64,000 bases of DNA from the NCBI GenBank assembly GCA_026770575.1, contig MU657168.1, positions 623,807 to 687,806 of the forward strand, given 5' to 3'. This document shows, in pieces, positions 54,743 to 63,528 of the stretch. This stretch comes from Pelagophyceae sp. CCMP2097. Taxonomy: Eukaryota; Sar; Pelagophyceae. Under the pieces are notes generated by a model that was not told the origin of the DNA, searched no databases, and saw nothing but the letters and a program-made list of their open reading frames with translations. The position numbers and the translations under genes are program-made. The stretch's first letter is position 1. Each line of letters starts with the position of its first letter.

Positions 54743-56409
54743 ATGGACGACGAAGAGTTGCGCCCGCGGACCATGTCGCTGGACGAATTTCATTTGGCGC
54801 CGGACGGGGCCGTCGAGGTTGCGGCGTGCGAGTCCGAGCCGCCCCGCCATGGCCGCATGTCTCTCGACGACCTGCCACCGGCGCACGGCGAATTCGACGG
54901 GGCCGCGCGCGAGCCGGCGGGCCAGGGCCGCGACGGCGACGACGGCGGCAATTCGCCTCGCGGCGACGAATCGCCGCGCGGCGACGACTCGCCGCAGGGT
55001 GGTGACTCGCCGCGCGACGACGACTCCGACGACGGCTCCTGCTTCGGCAACGTGGACATGCTCGCCCGTCGTCTAGACGAGATGCGCGACGCGGGCCAGC
55101 TGCCCGCGCACTTGGTCGACCCGCCGCCGCGCGCGCCGTTGCTCGACTCGTTCGACGTCCAAGGTGCGGGGCGCTTCGTGTGTACCATGGGATGCGAAAC
55201 GGCCAGGCGTGGCGCGGTGCATTTTGGCGACGTCGGGCGCGGACGTGGTCGTCCTCGGCGGCGCCGGCATGAGCACGTCGGTCCGTCCTCTTGCGGCGGT
55301 CCCCACGTTCGAAAGCGCAACCCTCCCGCGTTGGAAATAGGCGGGCATCCCCGACTTTCGCTCGCCGGGCACGGGCCTCTACGACAATTTGCAGAAATAC
55401 GACTTGCCGCGGCCGCAAGCAGTCTTTGAGATTGAGTACTTCCGCGAGTCGCCAACAGCTTTTTACGAGCTCGTCCGGGAACTCTGGCCAGGCGCGTTTT
55501 CAAAGGCAGAGGCGCCGTTCGAATGTGGCTTAGGCACCAAGTACAAGCCGACGGCGACGCACCTCTTCATCCGGCTCTTGGAGGACAAGGGGAGGCTTTT
55601 GCGGTGCTTCACGCAGAACATCGACTCTTTGGAAGCGTGCGCCGGCGTGCCGCCGGACCGCGTCGTCGCCGCGCACGGCAACTTCGACTCGGCGACGTGC
55701 ATCGACACTGGCGAAAAGGTGGACGTGGTCGAGGTGCGAGACGCCGTCCTTGCCGGCGAGTGGGAGGCGCTGCGTTCCAAGTACGGCGGCCTCGTCAAGC
55801 CCGACATCGTCTTCTTCGGCGAGGGCCTGCCCAAGCGCTTCTTCGACCTCGCGCAGCACGACTTGCCCAGAGCCACCGTCTGCCTCGTCGTTGGGACCTC
55901 GTTGGCCGTCCAGCCCTTTGCCTCCCTCGTGAACCACGTCGGCGAGGACTGCGTCAGAGTCCTCGTGAACCGCGACGCGGTGGCCCTGCGCGATTCTAGA
56001 ATTCCACAGTGCATTGCGATGCAGCTGGGCATGGGAGGCTTCGAATTCTTCAATGAGCAAAATTACCGCGACGTCGCGCTCCTCGGCAACTGCGACGACC
56101 GCATACTCGAGTGAGCATTGGGGAACCTCTTGCTGGGGTCGTCCCTGGAGACACCGAGCTCGGCAGCCCCGCCGACACTTTTTTCGCAGGCTCGTCGAGG
56201 CCCTCGGGTGGATGGACGACTTCAAGGTCCTCCTCGCGCACTTCGGCCACGCGCTCCCGCCCGACGTGAGCGCGCGCGCGGTGGCGCCGCCGCACGTCGA
56301 GGCCGACGAGGCCGACGACGTCAACTTTGGCTGCCTCTCCGTGACGCCGCCCACGGCGCCGGGCGCCGCGCCGCCCATCCCGCCCTTTGATATCGACGCC
56401 GAACTGTAA
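54743..56409 (+). CDS. Sirtuin (NAD-dependent protein deacylase, SIRT2-like)
   Basis: Four exons: 54743-55163, 55207-55280, 55341-56110, 56190-56409; 494 residues. An acidic disordered N-terminus with GDESPRGDDSPQ repeats precedes the catalytic core: VVVLGGAGMSTS then AGIPDFRSPGTGLYDNLQKY, TQNIDSLE, VVAAHGNF with the catalytic histidine, IVFFGEGLP and VVGTSLAVQPF. The enzyme class uses NAD to remove acyl groups from lysine. The two CXXC zinc pairs expected after the histidine are not intact: the first reads CIDT and the second is replaced by SKYGG before LVKPDIVFFGE. The C-terminus (LVEALGWMDDFKVLLAHF) resembles the SIRT2 tail. The second intron has a GTCCGT donor. Confidence 0.92.
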
Positions 56410-56566
56410 AATACCATTTGATCGAGCGGCCGTCCCAGTGTGGCGAGGCGGCGAGCAGGGGATACAGTTGTTAATAGGCGGGAAGAAGGGTACACAGTTG
56501 ACAAGGTTCAGAAGACACTACGAGGGGAATGGCTTACGCGACGCGTATGAGGGGGTGAGCAGGGTG

Positions 56567-57994
56567 CTAGAAGCCGACGGCGTCGCGGGCCCACTGCATG
56601 ATGATTTCGTCGGACGGCAGCCGGTACCGGTACCGGTTCCAGGCGCCGACGCGCCGAGCCGTTTCCGCCTCAAACGGCACGCCGATAGGCAGCACGGGGC
56701 CGTGCCAGTGCCCGTCGCCTAGGGGCCACGGTGACGGCGGCATCGTCGCGCGTCTGACCAAGACGTCTCTCCCCCGGAAGTTCATCTGGCCTCAGTCTGC
56801 GGCGGTCCGGGTTTCAGGACTTACGAGGCGGTCCTGGTTTCCCGAGCGAGGCTGTGTTTGGCCTTGGTCCATCTCCACCAGAGATATTTGAGCACCAGTA
56901 CGATTTCGAGGTTCATTTTCCGTTTTGGTCCACGTCGAGCCAGGCGGCGCAGGGGCAGGGCCTTGAACGCAATTGCCAGAGGCGAAGCCGTTGAAGTGCG
57001 CTGACCCGGACGCGTCTTTACCAGACTTGGTCCGCGGCCTCGAAAACGGGCGGCGCCGTATACGATGAGATGTCGGCCTCGATCTTGCCGATGCCGCTGC
57101 GCCTCTCCATGCCCACCGACCCGCCGCAGTTTGGGTACGGAGACGCGCACGAAGCGCTGCGACTGCGGCAAAAAAGTCTCGAGGCCGAAAATGCCGCCGC
57201 GGTGCGTCATCTTGGCCAGGTCTTCTTCGGAGACGCTCGTAGTCAATACGTCCTTATGAGGCGATTTCACCCAATTCGTCTGTCTCGAGGGGTACGCCAC
57301 CCGAGAGCCACGCCGTTTCGTTTGTGATGAGCAGAAAGCTGTCTCGGTCGTCGAGTTCCAGCGTCTTTTCGAGGAAGTGCACGCCCGCGCGCACCACGAC
57401 CGCCTTTGAAGCATGAGCGTCGAGCGAGCGCGTTTCCGAAACGGCGCGGTGGAGCGTTCGAAACGGCGCGTCGATTCCGCCGTCGTTGGAGTCGTCGCCG
57501 TCCACGGAGACGTAAAAAGCCCCAACCGGCAAGTCGTGCGCCGGCGGGAAGACGGCGCGGCCGTCGGCGGGGCGCGCCAGCCCGCATTTGGTCTCGAGCT
57601 CCAGGGCGTCAAACGCCGCGAGCCTGCACGCGCGTTCCCCGGAGGCCCGGGGCAGTCGCCGGACCGGGCCTCGGCAGTTGCCGCTCCAGTGGGCCTCTGG
57701 GCCGCTCTTTGCCGGGTGGGCGAGTATATTATAATTATCCCTCGCCCTTGGGACGGTGCGGCGTCACAGCGGGGCTCGATCGGGCTGGATCTCGAGGCTA
57801 AACTCGTACGTCAGCAGCCGGGCGTGGCACTCCGTCGTATTGACGACTCGGCCGGCATTTATTGCCGCGCGGAGCTCGGCGCGCCGCCGCAGAGTCGAAG
57901 GCGTCGGCGGCGAAGAATATACGACTCTGATTTGCAAAATCAGCACAAAGACAAAGAGCCAGAACCGGCCGTCCTGCAGCAGCGACTTCGCCAT
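56567..57994 (-). CDS. Right-handed beta-helix (pectate-lyase-like) secreted or membrane-anchored protein, gene model partial
   Basis: Exon 1 (57994-57768) encodes an N-terminal anchor or signal (FWLFVFVLILQIRVVYS). A GTGACG donor and CAG acceptor join it to exon 2 (from 57623): LAAFDALELETKCGLARP, then FYVSVDGDDSNDGGIDAPFR, VVVRAGVHFLEKTL and LSGGVPLE. This is the first rung region of parallel beta-helix proteins. Further pieces lie at about 57240-57130 (EEDLAKMTHRGGIFGLETFL), 57125-57010 (YPNCGGSVGMERRSGIGKIE, one base out of frame with the previous piece), near 56990 (DASGSAHFNGFASGNC) and 56785-56567 (an ORF with GPVLPIGVPFEAET ending at a stop). I could not join these with confidence; either small introns or a frameshift intervene. 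Whether the last ORF belongs to this gene is uncertain. Confidence 0.5.
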
Positions 57995-58122
57995 CGCCCG
58001 GGGGCCCCGAGGCGCTGCCCAAAGCCGGCGGCGAGGTGCGAGCTAGGTGGGCAGAACGAATGTCACGACCCTTCGCCAAAGCGCTTGTAAACTGACTCGG
58101 TGTGACATCAACAGCTCTCAGG

Positions 58123-58629
58123 ATGCGTTGCGTCGCCCTCGCTCTGCTGGCCGCGAAGCTGGCGATTGCGCTGCGCGCGCCCTCGGCCCGCCGCGCTTCG
58201 CCGACGGACCTGCGGCTGCGCGCCGTCGAGGAGCCCGGCGCACCCGAGTCCACTCTGGTCGCTGAGTCAGTTTCGTCCCCGGAACTCGAGCTCACGCCGA
58301 CGGAGGTGGAGAACAACCGCCTGCGGGCGGCGGAGAAGTTCATCCGCAAGGAGACGGGGACGCACATTTGCCGCACTTGCAACTATAAGTACGAGCCCGA
58401 GGCCATGGGCCAGCCGTTCTCCGACCTGCCCATCTCGTGGCGGTGCCCCACCTGCCGCTCTTCCAAGACGTCGTTCGAGGCCGTCGTCGTCGTCATCGCC
58501 GGCTTCGAGGAGAATTTGAACTACGGCTTGGGCTACAACAACATGTCGGAAGGGAACAAGAATATCCTCATCTTCGGAGGCCTCGCAGGCTTCTTCGCCC
58601 TCTTCATGTCCGGCTACCTCCTCACCTGA
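58123..58629 (+). CDS. Rubredoxin, plastid type with C-terminal membrane anchor
   Basis: Single exon, 168 residues. A hydrophobic leader (MRCVALALLAAKLAIALRAP) with an alanine-rich cleavage region suggests a bipartite plastid-targeting sequence. After an acidic spacer the rubredoxin fold appears with its two CXXC knuckles, ICRTCNYKYEP and WRCPTCRSSK, which bind one iron. A linker GYNNMSEGNKN leads to a single membrane helix, ILIFGGLAGFFALFMSGYLL. The arrangement matches RBD1 of algae and plants, a thylakoid rubredoxin required for photosystem II assembly. The frame has no earlier ATG. It diverges from the beta-helix gene, 128 bases apart. Confidence 0.93.
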   Translation: MRCVALALLAAKLAIALRAPSARRASPTDLRLRAVEEPGAPESTLVAESVSSPELELTPTEVENNRLRAAEKFIRKETGTHICRTCNYKYEPEAMGQPFSDLPISWRCPTCRSSKTSFEAVVVVIAGFEENLNYGLGYNNMSEGNKNILIFGGLAGFFALFMSGYLLT

Positions 58630-58999
58630 ACAAACAGCGAAACCCGCAGACGCGAAGCCACTCTAATCGTGCATCGTCGGTCTTTGTGAGGCCCCCGGAC
58701 TCAGCTCTTGGGGGGATCTCGTCGAGGGACGGCCTGCGACCAAAGCACCGAGGGTCCGAGGAGGAGGAGGTGCAGAGAAGGGATGGTGTGAAGTGATAGG
58801 GACGCGGCATGACCGTCCTCGTTTGGCGCCCGTCCTGCTGCCCGGGACGGTGCCGCACGCCAGGACGTGGATCGCCAAAAATCTCCATCGTTGTGCGGGC
58901 CGCCCCGTTCCCGAGGGGGGAGACGCGAGAGGGCGTCATGAGCGCGACGTGCTCCCACGGCAACGGGCCCGAGTCATTACCGGCGTCCCCTTTTGTACG
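58630..58999. other. Intergenic gap between rubredoxin and RING genes
   Basis: A plus-strand frame from ATG 58938 (MSATCSHGNGPESL) could be a 5' exon of the RING gene, but I found no splice pair that keeps phase. Nothing else recognisable. Confidence 0.35.
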
Positions 59000-59616
59000 A
59001 TGATCCGATTTGAGCCAGCATGGACTAGGTGCCCGCAATGCAGTTCGATCCCTGAAATCATCGACGTCGAGGAGGACTTCGAGGCGCGGGCGGCGTCGGA
59101 GGCCCCCGCGGGAGCGGCGCGGAGAGAGGACGGGCCGCGAAACGTCATCGACGTTTGCGACGACGCGGAAAACGGCGACGCCGCGGACGCCGAGGACGCC
59201 GCGGACGACGACGTCGCGGAGGAGGAAGAGGAGGAGTGTCCCTTGTGTGCGTACATATTCCGGGGACGACGGCGCACGATTGCGGACGGCGGCTCGTAGG
59301 CATCGAGGTGACGAGGCTCGTGACGATTGAACCTTGCGGGCACCGCTTGTACTGCCGCGACTGCTGCGCGAAGGTCACTATCTGTCCTTCTTGCCGCGCG
59401 CACGTCACCGGCCTCACCGATTGTGCGCGGACCGCGCGGGCCGCGCGAGCAGCGCCGACGCGGCCCGCGCCGACGCAGCCGAGCCGACCAAAGAAAGCTG
59501 CGGGCCCGCCGAGCCGACCAAAAGGCGCCGCGAGTGCGAAACCGCCGAAGAAGCGCAAGCAGGAACCCGTGCAGACGAACCGCATCGACGCCTTCTTCGT
59601 CCGACTCAAGAAGTAG
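59000..59616 (+). CDS. RING-finger protein (putative E3 ubiquitin ligase)
   Basis: Exons 59000-59246 and 59300-59616; 187 residues. An N-terminal CPQC pair and an acidic linker (DVEEDFEARA, EEEEEC) precede the RING. The intron falls between the second cysteine and the rest: ECPLC-IEVTRLVTIEPCGHRLYC, RDCC and ICPSCRAH give C3HC4 spacing. The tail is basic, Pro/Lys-rich (KPPKKRKQEP) and ends RIDAFFVRLKK, which resembles a PIP-type QxxIxxFF box read as NRIDAFF; a PCNA link is speculative. The 53-base intron has GTGCGT and TAG ends. The start is the first ATG in frame; the reading frame is open further upstream. Confidence 0.8.
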
Positions 59617-59858
59617 CGCGGCCGAAAGCGCCCTCGGTACTAAAAATCTATTGTGTGAAGCTGCCTCCAACGGTTCTTTCTTTGCGGCGTCGTCGGTGCA
59701 AGGAAACGTCGATGAACGACGTTCGAGACGGCCCTTCGCCACAGTGGCAGTAATGTGGTTATCGCCAAAACTACGTCAGCTTCCGAGTCGTCTCGAGATC
59801 TCGCGCACCGTCGACGCCGCTCGGCCGAGGAGTGCGTAACAGAAGAAGCAGAGCCGTG

Positions 59859-60897
59859 ATGGTGTCGCGGGTATACTGCGCGGCCGTGCTGTGCACCGGG
59901 GCGCTCTCCCTGGACGTTTCGCCGCGTCTTGTGGCGCCGCGGCGGCGGCAGTGGCTGCAGGCCGGCTTCGGCGCCGCCGCCGCCGCGGTGGGCGTGCCGC
60001 TACCGTCGTCGGGCGTCATCCTCGGCACGGAGGCGACTCAGGCCGAGGCGGCGGCGGCTGGCGCCGTGGCGCTGTGGATCGACCTTGCAGGGTGCGAGGT
60101 CTGCCGCCACGACGTCCCGGCGGCGTGCAGCGGCACGCTCATCGGGCCGAACCTCGTCTTGTCAGCAGGCCACTGCATCGATGTTCCAGAGGCTTTAAAC
60201 GGCAAACTGACCAAAGTCATCTTCGGGCCGGACATGTTCGACGGTAAGGCCCAATCCGTCGAGGTGGAGCGGTACCTGCGGCCGCGCGACATCGGCATGG
60301 CCACGAGCACCGAGGGCGTCCGCAACACGGCCAGGGCCGACCTCAGCAACGACATTGTGCTGATCAAGCTAAAAAACAACGCCCCAAAGGAGTGGCGCCG
60401 CGCGTCGATGCGGCTGCCGGACCAGGAGAGCACGGGCTTTGGCAAGGATGCCTCCAACCCGCTCTACCCGAGGGCGACGTTGTTCGGCTTTGGCGACTCT
60501 CGCGAAGACGAAGACGACTACACCTCCGGCAGACTCCGAAAGCTCCAAGTCGCCGCCATCTCGCCCGTGAGTGCACGGAATGCGCCGCGTGCACTGGTTG
60601 CGCCGCGACGACCCCGCCTCGATGCAGGTCTTGGAGAACCGACCGAGCTTTTACACCATGGTCACGGCAAAGGGTTCCGGGTCGTGCAGCGGCGACTCTG
60701 GCGGCGCCGCCGTCGACGCTCAAGGAGACGTTTTGGGTATCCTCTCCGCAAACTCGTTGCCCTGCGCCGACTCCAACGGCATCTTCGTCAACCCGTTCTT
60801 CTTCCGGAAATTCATCGAAAAGGCCGCAAAAGAGATGGGCGCCGCGCCACCGCAATTTCTCGTCACGGAATCCCCGACCAACCTCACACCTTCGTAA
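59859..60897 (+). CDS. Trypsin-like (S1) serine protease with thylakoid-type leader
   Basis: Exons 59859-60566 and 60628-60897; 325 residues. The leader has two parts: an ER-type hydrophobic segment (VYCAAVLCTGALSL) and then RRRQWLQAGFGAAAAAVG, a twin-arginine-like segment that would suit Tat transfer into the thylakoid lumen. The catalytic triad is complete: His in SAGHCID, Asp in LSNDIVLIKL and Ser in CSGDSGGAAV. There are cysteines around the active site as in chymotrypsin-fold enzymes. The C-terminus ends after FRKFIEKAAKEMG. The intron (GTGAGT...GCAG) is 61 bases and phase 0. Confidence 0.9.
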
Positions 60898-60995
60898 AGG
60901 ACAAAGCAGTGCCTTTGCTCTTGCCGTCGGAGGACTGGCGCCGTCGACGCCGCTCGGCCGAAGACTGCAGCTTAACACTTTAAGACCTCTACCTA

Positions 60996-61528
60996 CTAGA
61001 GCGGCAGCGGCGCGTTGATGTAACCCCCAGTGAACGCGTGGGCGCTCGCTGCCTTGAAGTTGTAATGCGAGTCAGGGTCGTGCACGTCGCACTCGCCGTA
61101 CCAAGGCGGCGGCGGCGCGTCGTCCGAGGCGGAGAGGCCATCCCCGTCGTCCTCGTCGGGCTCGCTGTCCTGGACGTCCTCCTCCACGCCTCCTCCGTTG
61201 ACCACGGAAGAGGCGTGCGCGGCGCTCACGTTGTGCACGTGCGCCGCGGAGAGCTCGTGCGCGATTTGCCACGAGTGCTCAATGTGCAAGCTGCACGCGG
61301 CGCACCTGAAAGGTGAGACGCTGCGACATGACATACTCCAAGCTGCGCGCAAACGGAGGCAACGAAGCATGCCACTCACCAAGCGTGGCCGCCCGGAGAA
61401 GGGCCACTGGCGCCTGCCTCGTGGGCGACCTTGTGCACAGACGTGCAGTGTCGTAACAAATTATACTTATTCGCCAAGGGCTTGCCGCAGTACGCGCATG
61501 GCCGCGCGTCGTCTGCGTGGCGCACCAT
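60996..61528 (-). CDS. Small C2H2 zinc-finger protein
   Basis: Exons 61528-61380 and 61305-60996; 152 residues. Two C2H2 fingers are visible. The first is PCAYCGKPLANKYNLLRHC with a following histidine. The second, formed right after the splice, is CAACSLHIEHSWQIAHELSA with AAH. A Ser/Asp-rich acidic linker (EEDVQDSEPDEDDGDG) and a Pro/Trp patch (PPPPWYGECD) make up the tail. Likely nucleic-acid binding; target unknown. The intron is 74 bases with GTGAGT and CTTTCAG. Confidence 0.78.
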
Positions 61529-61633
61529 GATCGCGAGCCAAAGCACCCAAGACACCAACCGACCTGTCCGAGTCAGTGAGTGGACGCGTAACGCGGCGGC
61601 GACGATTTGTTCCTACAATTTAAAAAAGAAATT

Positions 61634-62004
61634 GTAGAGTAAAGGTCAATTTAAGAACCTGGTCAATTTAAGAACCGACGAAAAAATCGACAAAAGACGT
61701 TCAATATCCCAATAAGGCATTTATAAGGCCCAATTAAAATCCATTAAATCCCTTATTGGGATATTATCCGGCTCCAGGGGCCCGGTTCTTAATCTGACCG
61801 GCGGTTTTTAAGGAACCGATGGTCGGTCCGGACTCTGCCTATGCTAAATTTCTCACAGAGGTCCCCCGCGGACGCCATGATTTGGGGGTGGGTGGAGGGG
61901 ACCCAGGCGCGTCCCCTGGCAGCGTCAAAACTGCAAACAACGGCGTCGCCGGGCCGCTGATTTTTTTTTCGCTTAGCCGGTTCTTAAATTGACCTTTACT
62001 CTAC
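61634..62004. mobile_element. 371-bp MITE with perfect terminal inverted repeats
   Basis: The left end GTAGAGTAAAGGTCAATTTA continuing to AGAACC is the exact reverse complement of the right end (61979-62004), 26 bases. A second copy of GGTCAATTTAAGAACC follows the left end. Inside, AATATCCCAATAAGG and CCTTATTGGGATATT form a further inverted repeat. The unit is AT-rich against a GC-rich genome and has no ORF. Flanks (ATT on the left, TAGG on the right) give no clear target duplication. Confidence 0.88.
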
Positions 62005-62034
62005 TAGGATTCCTCCCGTCGACTAGGATTCCTA
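62005..62034. promoter_or_regulatory. TAGGATTCCT / TAGGATTCCTA motifs
   Basis: Two copies, 62005-62014 (incomplete) and 62024-62034 (reverse complement of TAGGAATCCTA). The second ends 131 bases before the ATG of the CS-domain gene. Confidence 0.4.
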
Positions 62035-62164
62035 GCTAGGATTTGAAATTAGAAACTAGAATTTTTATAAAACTAGTCGAGGACTAGATCTGGCGTGGAT
62101 CTGCTGTAGAGGGGAGACATTTCGGCGAGTGAGGCGACGATTTGCGGCTGCTACATTTGACGAG

Positions 62165-63016
62165 ATGGCGGCGTCCGCGGCACCGGCGAAGAGTTTGTTC
62201 ACGGTGCTGCCGTGGCAGTTCGATTTGCCGAGCGACGTGCGCGAGTTTGCATCTGTCGACTCGGCCCTCGTCGGTTTTTCGGCGCTCCTCGACGCGGCGG
62301 CGCTGACGCCGCTCGTGCTCCTCCCGCCGAAACTGGGCGGCGGCACCGTCGTCGGCGAAGACGCCGTCGTTTTGTTTTTTAACCCCGAGGCGCCGCGCGG
62401 CAAGCCCAACAGGCGCGCGTCGCTCTTCGCGTCTGCGGCTGGCGCGGTAGCAGACGTCTACGGCGACGCAGTCGTCGGCCGCTTCCGCCTCGACGGCGCG
62501 GAGACGTCGCTCGGCGGCGAGGCCGCACCCGCGCTCCTGACGCAGCGCTGCTGGCTCGAAAAGGCGCAGGCCAACGCCGGCGATGGCGCGGGCACGGCCG
62601 CCGCGCTGGCCGCGCTGCTGCAGTTCCGCCTCGCGGTGGGCCTCGCCGCGAAGGCCACCGCGCGCGCCGCCGCGCAGGGCGGCGCGATGCGCGACGACGG
62701 CGCGCCTGCCGCGGTGGGCGAGGCTTATACTTGGCAGGATAACCGCACCGACGTCGACGTCACGGTACCTCTGCCGCCGGGCGCGAAGAAGGGTCACGTC
62801 CGCGTGAACATCACCGCCGAGCGCTTGGCCGTCCACGTCGGCAGGCTCGACGGCGACGGCGCCTTTGCCATGGCGGCAATCGTCGACGGCGCGCTCTTCC
62901 AGACCGTCAAACCCGAAGACTGCGACTGGTCCATCGTCCACGACGCCGACACCACGAATCTACACATCTCCCTCGTCAAGGCCCGCGCCATGAGGTGGCT
63001 CGTGCTCACACGATGA
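62165..63016 (+). CDS. CS-domain (p23/NudC-like) protein
   Basis: Single exon, 283 residues from the ATG at 62165. Residues about 1-185 are Ala-rich and helical and do not match a family I know. Residues about 188-283 form a CS domain: YTWQDNRTDVDVTVPLP, VRVNITAERLAVHVG, GALFQTVKPEDCDWSIV and LHISLVKARAMRWLVL, close to NudC/NudCD. CS domains act as Hsp90 or client co-chaperones. The C-terminus stops right at the end of the domain. Confidence 0.85.
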   Translation: MAASAAPAKSLFTVLPWQFDLPSDVREFASVDSALVGFSALLDAAALTPLVLLPPKLGGGTVVGEDAVVLFFNPEAPRGKPNRRASLFASAAGAVADVYGDAVVGRFRLDGAETSLGGEAAPALLTQRCWLEKAQANAGDGAGTAAALAALLQFRLAVGLAAKATARAAAQGGAMRDDGAPAAVGEAYTWQDNRTDVDVTVPLPPGAKKGHVRVNITAERLAVHVGRLDGDGAFAMAAIVDGALFQTVKPEDCDWSIVHDADTTNLHISLVKARAMRWLVLTR

Positions 63017-63067
63017 CCATATAGGCGCCCCTTTTCCGGCATTTATAAAGTATCGTTTTAGTGTGGT

Positions 63068-63304
63068 TCATCGGAGGGCCTTGTTTGCGGCGTGGCAGAC
63101 GCGGAAGGCTTTCCACTGCTCGGCGCACGCTTGGACAGACGAGCGGTCGTCGCGCTTCATGCATTCGTCGACGGCCTTGTACAATTCGCTGCAGTCCGGC
63201 GGCGCGAGCTTCCCGCCGTCCAGCGCCAGGCTCGCTGCCTTTTGCTCGACGCAGTCCAGGCACACCACCTCCTCGGCTTCCTTGACGAACCACGGCAGGC
63301 GCAT
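63068..63304 (-). CDS. Twin-CX9C (CHCH) protein
   Basis: 78 residues from the ATG at 63304 (MRLPWFVKEAEEV). The helical hairpin has two CX9C units, C-SELYKAVDE-C and C-AEQWKAFRV-C, the hallmark of small proteins oxidised by Mia40 in the mitochondrial intermembrane space. An additional CLDC pair lies near the start. The frame is open a few codons upstream without ATG, and a tiny first exon (ATG at about 63375, donor AAGTGAGT) is possible, but its phase did not match. Exact function unknown. Confidence 0.7.
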   Translation of the reverse strand: MRLPWFVKEAEEVVCLDCVEQKAASLALDGGKLAPPDCSELYKAVDECMKRDDRSSVQACAEQWKAFRVCHAANKALR

Positions 63305-63528
63305 TTTCTCTCGCGCGACGTCGGCCAAAGAATGTGACTCACTTTTTCAGACGCTTAATTTTGGCGATCATGTTCAGCTTTCTCCTTACGGCAACGCGTC
63401 CCAGACGAAAAGGGCCGACGAGAACCGCGGGAGGGGGTGCCTCGTCCACCGTCTACCGCGACGCGGGCCCGAGCGCAACTGGGCAAAAGTCGCCTTTGTG
63501 TTAAAAAGCGGCTTTGAATGCGTTTGGC

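Noticed and set aside
59570..59612. PCNA-interacting (PIP) box at the end of the RING protein
   Set aside because: The tail NRIDAFFVRLKK resembles a PIP box but lacks the leading Gln; kept only as a remark, not as a finding.
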